This document shows, in pieces, positions 1-6,654 of a stretch of DNA of 10,458 bases. The stretch lies in the NCBI GenBank assembly GCA_026125625.1, contig JAHCKU010000072.1, positions 1-10,458 of the forward strand, in the 5' to 3' direction. The first letter of the stretch is position 1, and each line of letters opens with the position of its first letter. The position numbers and the translations under genes were made by a program. The notes beneath the pieces are model-generated. The model did no database searches. It saw only the letters and a program-made list of their open reading frames with translations, and had not been told where the DNA came from. Source of the DNA: Burkholderiales bacterium. Its GTDB lineage: Bacteria > Pseudomonadota > Gammaproteobacteria > Burkholderiales > SHXO01.

Positions 1-3000
1 CTGTCGCAGCCGCCGGTAAACTGCCATCGCATCGGCGTGACGGCCGCATGCAATATGGCAGCGCATCAAACCTTGGTAGAGCTCCTCGGCAAGCTCGTCG
101 GCGTCGATGCCGCGCTGGTAGAGTCTTGCTGCGGCGTCCAGCTGGGAGGCCATTTCCAGCTGGCGCGCTGTATCCGCAACATGGCGAACGAATTTGCCGC
201 GAAGCCTGTCCCGGCAGGCGAATACCCACGGGGCCTCGCGTTCTTCAGGCATGAGCTGGCCAAGATAGAGCGCCGAGATTCGAATGTAGTCCGCTCCAGT
301 GTCGACCATCCGCTCGAAAGCGAAAGCGTCCACCCAGACCTGCTGCCGGTCGAGGCTGATCGTGCCGTCTGCCACGGTAATCGCATCCGCGCTCCCGAGC
401 AGCTTGCGCAAGCGCTGCAGCGCCGCCTTGCAGTCGATGTGCGCTGCGTCGCCTTCCTCATCCGGCCAGATTGCATCGAGCAGGGATTGCTCCGATACGG
501 CCCTTCCGCCGAGGGCAACTAGAGCCTTCAGCAATGCGATCGGCTTTCGTGGGGTCTTGCGGTTGAAATTGAGCGGTTCCTCATCGATGACGATCTCGAA
601 CCTGCCAAGCGTATATACCTTGATCGGCCATGGCCAATCCTCATCCGCGTCTTCATCGGGCCGGAGATCGAACCGGCGCACTGTGCGCCGCAGGTAATCG
701 GTGGCGATTGCCGCGCGGAATGCCTCGGCAAAGAGGATCCGATGCTGGCGAAAGGCCATGCGGCAGGGAAAAATATAGTCGTTCTCGCGCGCACGAGTCA
801 GCGCCTTAGCGAGCCGATGATGAAAATCTTCGGCCTGCATCTTCAACGCCAGATAGGCTTCCGCCAGCAGCAGTTCCGTTTCGAATACCTCGAGATAGCT
901 GCCGGTGATGAACACCCGCATTTCGCGGATCAGGGCAGTGGCCTCTGCGTGGTTTCCAGCCTCCAGCAGCGCATAGATCGTCGGCAGCGGGAACCAGACT
1001 TTCGACCACGCCATACCTACGTCCCTGGCGATATCCGAGGCACGTCGACCCTGCTCGATGGCTTCAGTTACCTCGCCGCGGGCAAGCGCAATCATGCAAC
1101 GGATGTGATACACGTTGCCCCGATGGAACGACCAGTGGGATTGAGTCGAGCGGTCCAGCAGTGTTGCAAAACGGTCGGCCCGTGCCAGTTCGCCTCCTAC
1201 CACCGACACGTATCCGCCCAGGTAGCATAGTGCCGCCAGGCCGGATTGAAGACCCTCATCGAGCATGAGCTTTTCTGTCCGCTCCAGGGCCTGCCGTGCG
1301 AGTCCGTGCTCTCCGCTGTATGCGTAGTAGCAAGCGAGGCGTGGAAACCATATCAGCCGCGCGACGATTGAAACCGAAGTCCGCTCGGCGAGCGACCCCA
1401 GCTGATGGACAGTTCGAGCGGCCAGCTTCAGGTCGTGACTAACCAGAGCTTGTGCGATCAGCACGTTTCCTGCGAAGAGCTTCGAGTCATCCGTCAGATC
1501 GCACTTCATCAAGGCCATCAATCGTTCTCGTGTTCGAACCAGTGCCGGATTGTGCGGCTGGCGCAGCAGAAGCGCGAGCATGAGGGTGCGTACTACTTGC
1601 AGCTCTGTTTCCGCGTCGGGAAATTCAGGATCGGAGTCAAGCAGCACGAGGGCCTGGTCGATCCATCGATCGAGCTGTGCCAATTCTATCCAGTCGATCC
1701 AGTGACTCTCGATGATTTCACACACGCATAGAATCTGCCCCAGCACGTTCGGCGTGGCTTCGAACTCCTGCATCACATCCAGCATCTCGTCGCGAGTCTC
1801 CTGAGGTGCTGATGCGAGCTTCGAGCGCCCGACCCAGTATCTCAACCACAAGGCGCGTTTTACTTCTGCAGCGGGAAGCCGTCCTGCGAATTCCTGCAGT
1901 GTTCTCCAGCGTCCGTGTGCAAGCAGGCCAGGAGCATGGGCAACGATCATTCCCACAGCTTCGTCCCACTCCTCGGCTTCGCAAAGCAACCCGATCGCAA
2001 CTTCAGCGTCTGCTGGGTACTCTACGAGCCGGGCGGATTTCACCTTGATGGCTCTGAGAGATTTTGCATCGAGCGTTCGCTGGGCCGTGGCCTGGAGAAA
2101 GTGCCGGAACAGCGAATGGTACTGGTAGGCAGGTGGCTCACCCGGGCGCCGGTGCACGAACAGATGGCGTCGATATAAATCGTCCAGGATGTATTGCGCA
2201 GACGAATTTCCGCTGAGCGCTTCCGCCTGCACCTCGTTTACGCTGGGCAGCCAGGCGGTATTCATCAAGACATCCCGGACGTCTTCGCTCACCCGCTCGA
2301 ACAGCTGTTCAGCGAAGTAGTCGAAGATCCGCTGATGGCCGTCCGAGGCGAAGCGTAGTAGCGCTTCGCTGTCCCTGGTCCGCTCGAGCATTAGGGTCAG
2401 ACCGGCGGCCCAGCCTGCGGTGCGTGCGTGGATGAGGCTGACGAGCTCCTGGTCGCAGCACCCTTTGCGCGCTGCGATCGCCCGAGCTTCGTCCAAGGTG
2501 AGCTTGAGATCCTCCGAGTCGATGACGGATACGCTCTCGTTGGCGATCAAGCGGGCGTAGTGGGTAGGGGGATCGCGCCGACTGACGGCAATGAGGCTTT
2601 GCCCTTCGCGCACTTCGTCGACCGCGGCGGAAACGAGCTGGTGGAACAGATTTTCCGGATCGACTTCCTGGTAGTTGTCGAGCACCAGCGTCCCGCCTTC
2701 GGGCAGGCGAGCGAACAATTCACGAAAGAAGCGCCGCGAGAAGCCGGGTACGTCCCGCAGGTATTCAGGTGTCAAGGCGGGCAATGGGCGCTGCCGTCGG
2801 CGGGAAAAGGGGACGGCCGCCAATCCCAGGTAGTAGAAGAAGGTGGCGACGTCCGCATCGCCGGGATCGACCTGGTACCAGATGCCTTTGATACTGCGCA
2901 CGTCGAGGTAGCTTGCGACCAGCGTGGTTTTGCCTGCACCAGGCGGCCCGACGACGCAGATACCTTGCCCTTCGCCTCGAGCCCTGTCGAGCAACGCGAA

Positions 3001-3075
3001 CAACCGCTCACGGGGTACGGCGCGTGCCAACCGTGGCCGCGTGAGCTTGGCGAGCTGTGAGGTGCGCCGCGCCAT
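1..3075 (-). CDS. MalT-like ATPase / SARP-type (BTAD) transcriptional regulator, C-terminus cut by window edge
   Basis: Reading the minus strand from the ATG at 3075 gives 1025 codons with no stop down to base 1, so the gene continues outside the window. The N-terminus is a STAND/MalT-type NTPase: Walker A GPPGAGKTT at residues 43-51, Walker B TLVLDN at about 129-134, a sensor-like SRRDPP at 165-170, and a TAGWAAGL motif at 219-226 typical of MalT relatives. Residues of roughly 330-790 are helical and TPR-like, with no motif I can name. From about residue 817 (IKVYTLGRFEI) an OmpR/SARP-type winged helix begins, followed from about 912 by a BTAD segment that is probably missing a few tens of residues. 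I infer a cytoplasmic, nucleotide-dependent, inducer-sensing transcription factor; its ligand and targets are unknown. There is no LuxR-type HTH in the visible part, unlike MalT itself. It is divergent from the FMN reductase gene. Its sampled base composition is less GC-rich than the genes to the right. Confidence 0.9.
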   Translation of the reverse strand, partial: MARRTSQLAKLTRPRLARAVPRERLFALLDRARGEGQGICVVGPPGAGKTTLVASYLDVRSIKGIWYQVDPGDADVATFFYYLGLAAVPFSRRRQRPLPALTPEYLRDVPGFSRRFFRELFARLPEGGTLVLDNYQEVDPENLFHQLVSAAVDEVREGQSLIAVSRRDPPTHYARLIANESVSVIDSEDLKLTLDEARAIAARKGCCDQELVSLIHARTAGWAAGLTLMLERTRDSEALLRFASDGHQRIFDYFAEQLFERVSEDVRDVLMNTAWLPSVNEVQAEALSGNSSAQYILDDLYRRHLFVHRRPGEPPAYQYHSLFRHFLQATAQRTLDAKSLRAIKVKSARLVEYPADAEVAIGLLCEAEEWDEAVGMIVAHAPGLLAHGRWRTLQEFAGRLPAAEVKRALWLRYWVGRSKLASAPQETRDEMLDVMQEFEATPNVLGQILCVCEIIESHWIDWIELAQLDRWIDQALVLLDSDPEFPDAETELQVVRTLMLALLLRQPHNPALVRTRERLMALMKCDLTDDSKLFAGNVLIAQALVSHDLKLAARTVHQLGSLAERTSVSIVARLIWFPRLACYYAYSGEHGLARQALERTEKLMLDEGLQSGLAALCYLGGYVSVVGGELARADRFATLLDRSTQSHWSFHRGNVYHIRCMIALARGEVTEAIEQGRRASDIARDVGMAWSKVWFPLPTIYALLEAGNHAEATALIREMRVFITGSYLEVFETELLLAEAYLALKMQAEDFHHRLAKALTRARENDYIFPCRMAFRQHRILFAEAFRAAIATDYLRRTVRRFDLRPDEDADEDWPWPIKVYTLGRFEIVIDEEPLNFNRKTPRKPIALLKALVALGGRAVSEQSLLDAIWPDEEGDAAHIDCKAALQRLRKLLGSADAITVADGTISLDRQQVWVDAFAFERMVDTGADYIRISALYLGQLMPEEREAPWVFACRDRLRGKFVRHVADTARQLEMASQLDAAARLYQRGIDADELAEELYQGLMRCHIACGRHADAMAVYRRLRQ

Positions 3076-3080
3076 CACCG

Positions 3081-3086
3081 TCCTCC
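3081..3086 (-). promoter_or_regulatory. Shine-Dalgarno site of the SARP-type regulator
   Basis: On the minus strand, GGAGGA lies five bases before the ATG at 3075. This is good spacing and decides the start. A GTG directly before the ATG (3078-3076) is in frame but would leave only two bases of spacing. It is the clearest ribosome binding site in the window. Confidence 0.75.
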
Positions 3087-3279
3087 CTGACGGCTCTCGA
3101 TGACAAGTGGATTCTACATCCAACGGTATCCGAATGAATTGTCGATGGTTGTCACGGACGTGTTACATGAGCCTGTCGAAAGGGTTTGCAGCATGCACCA
3201 CGTAATGCCTTGCCTTTCGCTTCCTCGCCGTCCATCGGCTACCATTGGTCCGCCCTCCGATCCTGCCGACCCATGACCG
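3087..3279. promoter_or_regulatory. Divergent intergenic region between regulator and FMN reductase
   Basis: About 190 bp separate two divergently read genes, so both promoters should lie here. I see no strong sigma-70 promoter. The best plus-strand candidate is TTGTCG (3139-3144), an 18-base spacer and TTACAT (3163-3168), which match consensus at only four and three of six positions. The short inverted repeat CACG-GA-CGTG (3153-3162) overlaps the 10-mer ACGTGTTACA at 3158-3167, which recurs at 3997-4006. Short frames crossing this region look like chance. Confidence 0.5.
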
Positions 3280-3852
3280 ATGCCCAAGATCCTCGCCTTC
3301 GCGGGTAGCACCCGCACTCAATCCTGGAACAAGAAGTTGATCCGCGTCGGCGTCGAGTCGCTGCGGCGCGCGGGGGCGCAGGTCATGCTCGTCGATCTGC
3401 GCGACTATCCCATGCCGTTGTACGACGGTGATCTGGAAGCGGGCGAGGGTCTGCCGGAGCATGCACGTTCGTTGAAGCAGCGCATGATCGAGCACGATGG
3501 CTTCCTCATCGCCTGCCCCGAGTACAACAGCTCGATCACCGCTGTGCTCAAGAACACCATCGACTGGATATCACGGCCGCAGCCGAACGAGTCGCCGGCA
3601 CCGGCTTTCCGCGGCAAGGTGGTATCGCTGCTGGCCGCTTCGCCGGGAAGTCTCGGCGGCGTGCGCGGCCTGCTCACGGTGCGCCAGATCCTCACCGGGC
3701 TCGGTACGATCGTGCTGCCCATACAGTTCGCCCTGGCGCGGGCGAGCGAAGCCTTCGACGAGAGCGGTGCGCTGCGCGATGCCGGCCAGCAGAAAGCGGT
3801 GGACAACGTGGTCGCCGAGCTGGTGAGCGTGCTGGGCAAATTGCGCGCGTAG
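3280..3852 (+). CDS. NAD(P)H-dependent FMN reductase (flavodoxin fold)
   Basis: This 190-residue protein belongs to the NADPH-dependent FMN reductase family, which includes the ChrR/YieF-type quinone, azo and chromate reductases of similar length (about 185-195 residues). Such cytosolic enzymes bind FMN and pass electrons from NAD(P)H to quinones, azo dyes or metals. The FMN phosphate loop is visible at residues 9-17 (GSTRTQSWN). The PEYNSSITAVLKNTIDW block at 80-96 is the family hallmark and contributes the second flavin-binding loop. SPGSLGGVRG at 121-130 is the third. The ATG at 3280 starts the family N-terminus (MPKILAFAGS); another ATG at 3273 is out of frame. No clear Shine-Dalgarno precedes it. 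It reads in the same direction as the ATP-grasp cluster but 253 bp away, so it is probably a separate transcription unit. The actual substrate cannot be read from sequence. Confidence 0.93.
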   Translation: MPKILAFAGSTRTQSWNKKLIRVGVESLRRAGAQVMLVDLRDYPMPLYDGDLEAGEGLPEHARSLKQRMIEHDGFLIACPEYNSSITAVLKNTIDWISRPQPNESPAPAFRGKVVSLLAASPGSLGGVRGLLTVRQILTGLGTIVLPIQFALARASEAFDESGALRDAGQQKAVDNVVAELVSVLGKLRA

Positions 3853-3856
3853 GTGC

Positions 3857-3877
3857 GGGCGCCTTGCCACGGCGCTC
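3857..3877 (+). terminator. Possible weak intrinsic terminator after the FMN reductase gene
   Basis: Five bases after the stop codon, GGGCGCC (3857-3863) can pair with GGCGCTC (3871-3877) around a seven-base loop, with one G-T wobble. It is followed by a moderately T-rich stretch (ATTTCTCTGTATCTT) rather than a clean T run. The position suits a terminator; the weak tail keeps confidence low. Confidence 0.35.
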
Positions 3878-3910
3878 CGGATTTCTCTGTATCTTCACGG
3901 TGCATGGCTC

Positions 3911-3969
3911 GAGAGGTATGCCCCACAATGAGGCATTCGCGTGCCATGGATGCATCACCGGCACCTCTT
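3911..3969. repeat. Nested inverted repeats upstream of the ATP-grasp cluster
   Basis: AGAGGT (3912-3917) can pair with ACCTCT (3963-3968). Inside it, ATGCC (3918-3922) pairs with GGCAT (3932-3936), or alternatively GTGCC (3941-3945) pairs with GGCAC (3960-3964). The arms are short and the alternatives exclude one another in part, so this may be a structured transcript, a set of operator half-sites or chance. Confidence 0.3.
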
Positions 3970-3996
3970 CCATGAAGACAAACGGCTGATACGCCA

Positions 3997-4006
3997 ACGT
4001 GTTACA
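3997..4006 (+). promoter_or_regulatory. Shared 10-mer ACGTGTTACA, candidate operator or promoter element
   Basis: The same ten bases occur at 3158-3167. This copy ends 99 bases before the ATP-grasp start; the other ends 112 bases before the FMN reductase start. Both are followed after seven bases by GTCG. The core TGTTACA resembles a poor extended -10 (TG-N-TACAGT here), but no matching -35 is visible. It could be a regulator site or a promoter element shared by two units. Evidence is by eye only. Confidence 0.35.
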
Positions 4007-4041
4007 GTGATTCGTCGCATATGCACCGTGTTGGCACAGGG

Positions 4042-4056
4042 GATGCAAAGTGCATC
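4042..4056 (+). promoter_or_regulatory. Tight hairpin in the leader of the ATP-grasp gene
   Basis: GATGCA (4042-4047) and TGCATC (4051-4056) are perfect complements around a three-base loop, with a possible extra G-T pair outside. It lies 49 bases before the start codon and only two bases before the palindrome at 4059-4070. No T run follows, so it is not an intrinsic terminator. Confidence 0.45.
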
Positions 4057-4058
4057 TG

Positions 4059-4070
4059 CGATTCGAATCG
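4059..4070. promoter_or_regulatory. 12-bp perfect palindrome, candidate operator
   Basis: CGATTCGAATCG reads the same on both strands. It is 35 bases upstream of the ATP-grasp ATG. A symmetric site of this length close to an operon start is what a dimeric repressor or activator would bind. I do not recognise it as the site of a named regulator. Confidence 0.45.
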
Positions 4071-4105
4071 ACAAGAACGACTGCGCGCGGTAGTGCGCTT
4101 CGAGG

Positions 4106-5521
4106 ATGTTTGCCGAGACCTGCTTCAACGAGATGTATGCGCCGGATGGAAGCGTCCGGCCACACTACCAGGCCATCGCGCAGTGGCTGACCGATACACC
4201 GCAGGATCGCGTGCAGCAGATGCGCCAGGCGGCGCAGATGCTGTTCCATCGGGTGGGCATCACCTTCGCGGTATACGGCGACGACAGCGGCGCCGAGCGG
4301 CTGATCCCGTTCGACATTCTTCCGCACATCATTCCCATTGCCGAATGGCGTGAGCTGCAGGCCGGGCTGAGGCAGCGCGTGCGTGCGCTCAACATGTTCC
4401 TGCATGACGTCTACCACGAGCGCGAGATCATCAAGGCGGGGCGCGTTCCGGAGGCCAAGATCATCGGCAATGCGCAATATCGCGCGCAGATGCAGGGCAT
4501 CGGCCTGCCGGCTGGCGTATACGCACACATTGCAGGGGTCGATCTGGTGCGTGCGGGCCAGGGGGAGTACTACGTTCTGGAGGACAACCTGCGCACGCCC
4601 TCTGGCGTGTCCTACATGCTCGAGGACCGGAAGATGATGATGCGCCTGGTGCCCGAGCTGTTCGGGTGTCAGCAGATCGAACCGATCGAGCACTATCCGG
4701 ACCTGCTGCTCGATATGCTGCGCAGCGTCGCCCCGCAGGGCGTGCACAATCCGACGGTGGTGCTGCTCACGCCAGGCCAGTACAACTCGGCCTATTTCGA
4801 GCATGCCTTCCTGGCCCAGCAGATGGGCATCGAGCTGGTCGAGGGCGCCGATCTGTTCGTCGAGGACGCCGTGGTCTACATGCGTACCACCGGTGGCCCG
4901 CAGCCGGTGGACGTGGTCTATCGCCGCATCGACGACGAATTCCTCGATCCGCTCGCATTCCGACCCGACTCGATGCTCGGTGTGCCCGGCCTGTTGCAGG
5001 CCTACCGCGCCGGCAGCGTGACCTTGGCAAATGCCATCGGTGCCGGCATCGCTGACGACAAATCGGTCTATCCCTACGTCCCGGACATGATCCGCTTCTA
5101 TCTGGGCGAGGAGCCGATCATCGCCAACGTTCCGACCTATCTGCTCGAACGTGCAGACGATCTCGCCTACGTGCTGGCCCATCTGGACGAGCTGGTGGTG
5201 AAGGAGGCGCAAGGCTCGGGCGGCTATGGCATGCTCATCGGCCCCACCGCCAGCGCACGGGAGCGCGAGGCGTACCGCGAACGCATCCTGGAGGCACCGC
5301 ACAAGTTCATCGCGCAGCCCACGCTGGCGCTGTCCACCTGTCCGACCTTCGTCGAGCAGGGCGTGGCGCCGCGACACATCGACCTGCGCCCGTTCGTGCT
5401 CTCGGGCAAGGATATCGTCATGGTGCCCGGTGGTCTCACGCGCGTCGCGCTCAAGGAAGGCTCGCTGGTGGTCAATTCGTCGCAGGGCGGCGGGACCAAG
5501 GACACGTGGGTGGTGGGATGA
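4106..5521 (+). CDS. Circularly permuted type 2 ATP-grasp protein (DUF404/DUF407 type)
   Basis: The 471-residue product matches, along its full length, the circularly permuted ATP-grasp family (CP_ATPgrasp, formerly DUF404/DUF407), whose members are of similar length. ATP-grasp enzymes activate a carboxylate with ATP and couple it to an amine or similar group; for this family the substrates are not established, and a peptide-like ligase is the usual prediction. Landmarks are DGSVRPHY near residue 14, RVGITFAVYG at about 49-58, LEDNLRTPSGVSYMLEDR at about 158-175 (E159, D160, N161), VVKEAQGSGGYGML at 364-377 (likely nucleotide-binding lysine K366 and glycine loop), VMVPGGLTRVAL, and a C-terminal NSSQGGGTKDTW. 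The permutation explains why the ATP-binding lysine and glycine loop lie late in the chain. An in-frame TAG at 4091-4093 and no other start codon before 4106 support this ATG, although no proper Shine-Dalgarno is present. The next gene begins 28 bases downstream, so co-transcription is likely. No signal peptide is seen. Confidence 0.93.
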   Translation: MFAETCFNEMYAPDGSVRPHYQAIAQWLTDTPQDRVQQMRQAAQMLFHRVGITFAVYGDDSGAERLIPFDILPHIIPIAEWRELQAGLRQRVRALNMFLHDVYHEREIIKAGRVPEAKIIGNAQYRAQMQGIGLPAGVYAHIAGVDLVRAGQGEYYVLEDNLRTPSGVSYMLEDRKMMMRLVPELFGCQQIEPIEHYPDLLLDMLRSVAPQGVHNPTVVLLTPGQYNSAYFEHAFLAQQMGIELVEGADLFVEDAVVYMRTTGGPQPVDVVYRRIDDEFLDPLAFRPDSMLGVPGLLQAYRAGSVTLANAIGAGIADDKSVYPYVPDMIRFYLGEEPIIANVPTYLLERADDLAYVLAHLDELVVKEAQGSGGYGMLIGPTASAREREAYRERILEAPHKFIAQPTLALSTCPTFVEQGVAPRHIDLRPFVLSGKDIVMVPGGLTRVALKEGSLVVNSSQGGGTKDTWVVG

Positions 5522-5549
5522 GCGCGGTCGGGGATGGTGTGAGGCCGGC

Positions 5550-6488
5550 ATGCTGAGCCGTACCGCCAATCACCTGTACTGGATGGCACGTTACGTGGAG
5601 CGCGCCGAGAACACCGCGCGCATCCTCGAAGTCACCTACCGCATGTCACTCATGCCGCAAGCACCGGAGCTGGTGACACAGGAGTGGTTCGCGCCGCTCA
5701 ACATCACCGGCACGCTGTTCCCATTCACCGGCCGCTACAGTGAAGTGGGCGCACGCGAGGTGCTGCGCTACATGGTGCTCGACCAGGATAATCCCTCCAG
5801 CATCTACTCGTGCGCGAAGGCCGCACGCGAAAACGCACGCGCGGTGCGCGGCAGCATCACCTCCGAGATGTGGGAGGTGCTCAACTCCACCTGGCTCGAG
5901 CTGCAGCGCATGAACGAGGCGCGAGTCGACTCCGCAGGCATCGTGCAGTTCTTCGACTGGGTCAAGGAGCGCTCGCACCTGTTCCGTGGCGCCACTTCCG
6001 GCACCGCGTTGCGTGACCAGGCCATCCAGTTCAACCGTCTCGGGACCTTTCTCGAGCGGGCCGACAACACTGCACGCATTCTCGACGTCAAATATCACGT
6101 CCTGCTGCCCAAGGTGGAGGATGTCGGCGGTGCCGTGGACTACTACCAGTGGGCGGCAGTGCTGCAGTCGGTGTCGGGCTTCGAGTCCTACCGCAAAGTC
6201 TATCGCGACGTGATCACGCCCTTGCGGGTGGCCGAGCTGATGATCCTGCGCGAAGACATGCCGCGCTCGCTGCATGCCTGCATGGCCGAGGCGTACAACA
6301 TCCTGCGCGGGATCGCGACGTCGCAGTCCGCGGAGGCGGTGCGGCTGGCCGGCGAACTGCATGCCGGGCTGCACTTCAACCGCATCGAGACCATCTTCAG
6401 TGCAGGCCTGCACGAGTACTTGACCGATTTCCTGACCCGCACCAGCACGTTGGGGAGCGAGATCAACCGCGGCTTCTTCACCGTGTGA
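5550..6488 (+). CDS. Alpha-E domain protein (DUF403)
   Basis: This 312-residue protein is a typical full-length member of the alpha-E (DUF403) family, predicted to be almost entirely helical and genetically tied to circularly permuted ATP-grasp and transglutaminase-like genes. Its biochemical role is unknown to me; it may be a scaffold or an accessory of the ligase. The start is fixed by the family opening MLSRTANHLYWMARYVERAE at 5550, with GAGG five bases upstream; a longer open frame reaching back to 5226 is only an out-of-frame extension over the ATP-grasp gene. The glutamate-rich signature ERAENTAR at residues 17-24 recurs as ERADNTAR at 169-176, indicating an internal duplication of two helical halves. 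The protein is soluble, with no membrane segment or signal peptide visible. It ends with the family-like tail EINRGFFTV. Confidence 0.92.
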   Translation: MLSRTANHLYWMARYVERAENTARILEVTYRMSLMPQAPELVTQEWFAPLNITGTLFPFTGRYSEVGAREVLRYMVLDQDNPSSIYSCAKAARENARAVRGSITSEMWEVLNSTWLELQRMNEARVDSAGIVQFFDWVKERSHLFRGATSGTALRDQAIQFNRLGTFLERADNTARILDVKYHVLLPKVEDVGGAVDYYQWAAVLQSVSGFESYRKVYRDVITPLRVAELMILREDMPRSLHACMAEAYNILRGIATSQSAEAVRLAGELHAGLHFNRIETIFSAGLHEYLTDFLTRTSTLGSEINRGFFTV

Positions 6489-6654
6489 TGAATGGGGGTT
6501 GGTCCTTGAGGACCAGGGAAGGCGGACCGCGTAGCGGCTCGACACTCCCTAGGTGCTGGCGCTCAGTTTCCCCGACCTCCATTCCCAGCCCTGAGTTCCG
6601 TCACTGCTATCATGCCTGCCTCACCTCGCCGACACCCGACACACACCTATAACA
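6489..6654 (+). other. Intergenic gap with two hairpins inside the ligase/protease cluster
   Basis: This 166-base gap is the longest break in the four-gene cluster. TGGTCC-TTGA-GGACCA (6500-6515) forms a perfect six-base-pair hairpin with a tetraloop, and CCGC-GTA-GCGG (6527-6537) a small second one. Neither has a T run. A TATCAT at 6608-6613 could be a -10 box but lacks a -35. The gap could stabilise or process the transcript, or hold a weak internal promoter; no gene is seen in it. Confidence 0.4.

Noticed and set aside
37..522. Plus-strand frame of 161 codons near the left edge
   Set aside because: It overlaps the winged-helix/BTAD part of the regulator, which is continuous on the minus strand to base 1. 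It has no recognisable domain.
742..1230. Plus-strand frame of 162 codons
   Set aside because: It is a shadow of the regulator's helical middle; no recognisable domain and no ribosome binding site.
2428..3060. Plus-strand frame of 210 codons
   Set aside because: It is a shadow of the regulator's ATPase domain; the Walker A and B motifs lie on the minus strand.
4021..4353. Small plus-strand frame of 110 codons starting in the leader of the ATP-grasp gene
   Set aside because: Most of it overlaps the ATP-grasp gene out of frame, and its translation has no recognisable features; the leader part is better explained by inverted repeats.
5226..5549. N-terminal extension of the alpha-E gene by 108 codons
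   Set aside because: The extension overlaps the ATP-grasp gene in another frame and is Ser/Arg-rich; the family N-terminus begins exactly at 5550 with an upstream GAGG.
3692..5569. Antisense open frame of 625 codons on the minus strand
   Set aside because: It lies opposite the FMN reductase and ATP-grasp genes, whose plus-strand proteins match families from end to end. Its translation is rich in His, Arg and Ala with no recognisable domain, as expected for a GC-rich shadow frame.
6608..6613. TATCAT as a -10 box before the Anbu gene
   Set aside because: There is no acceptable -35 hexamer 16-18 bases upstream, so it is mentioned only as a possibility in the gap entry.
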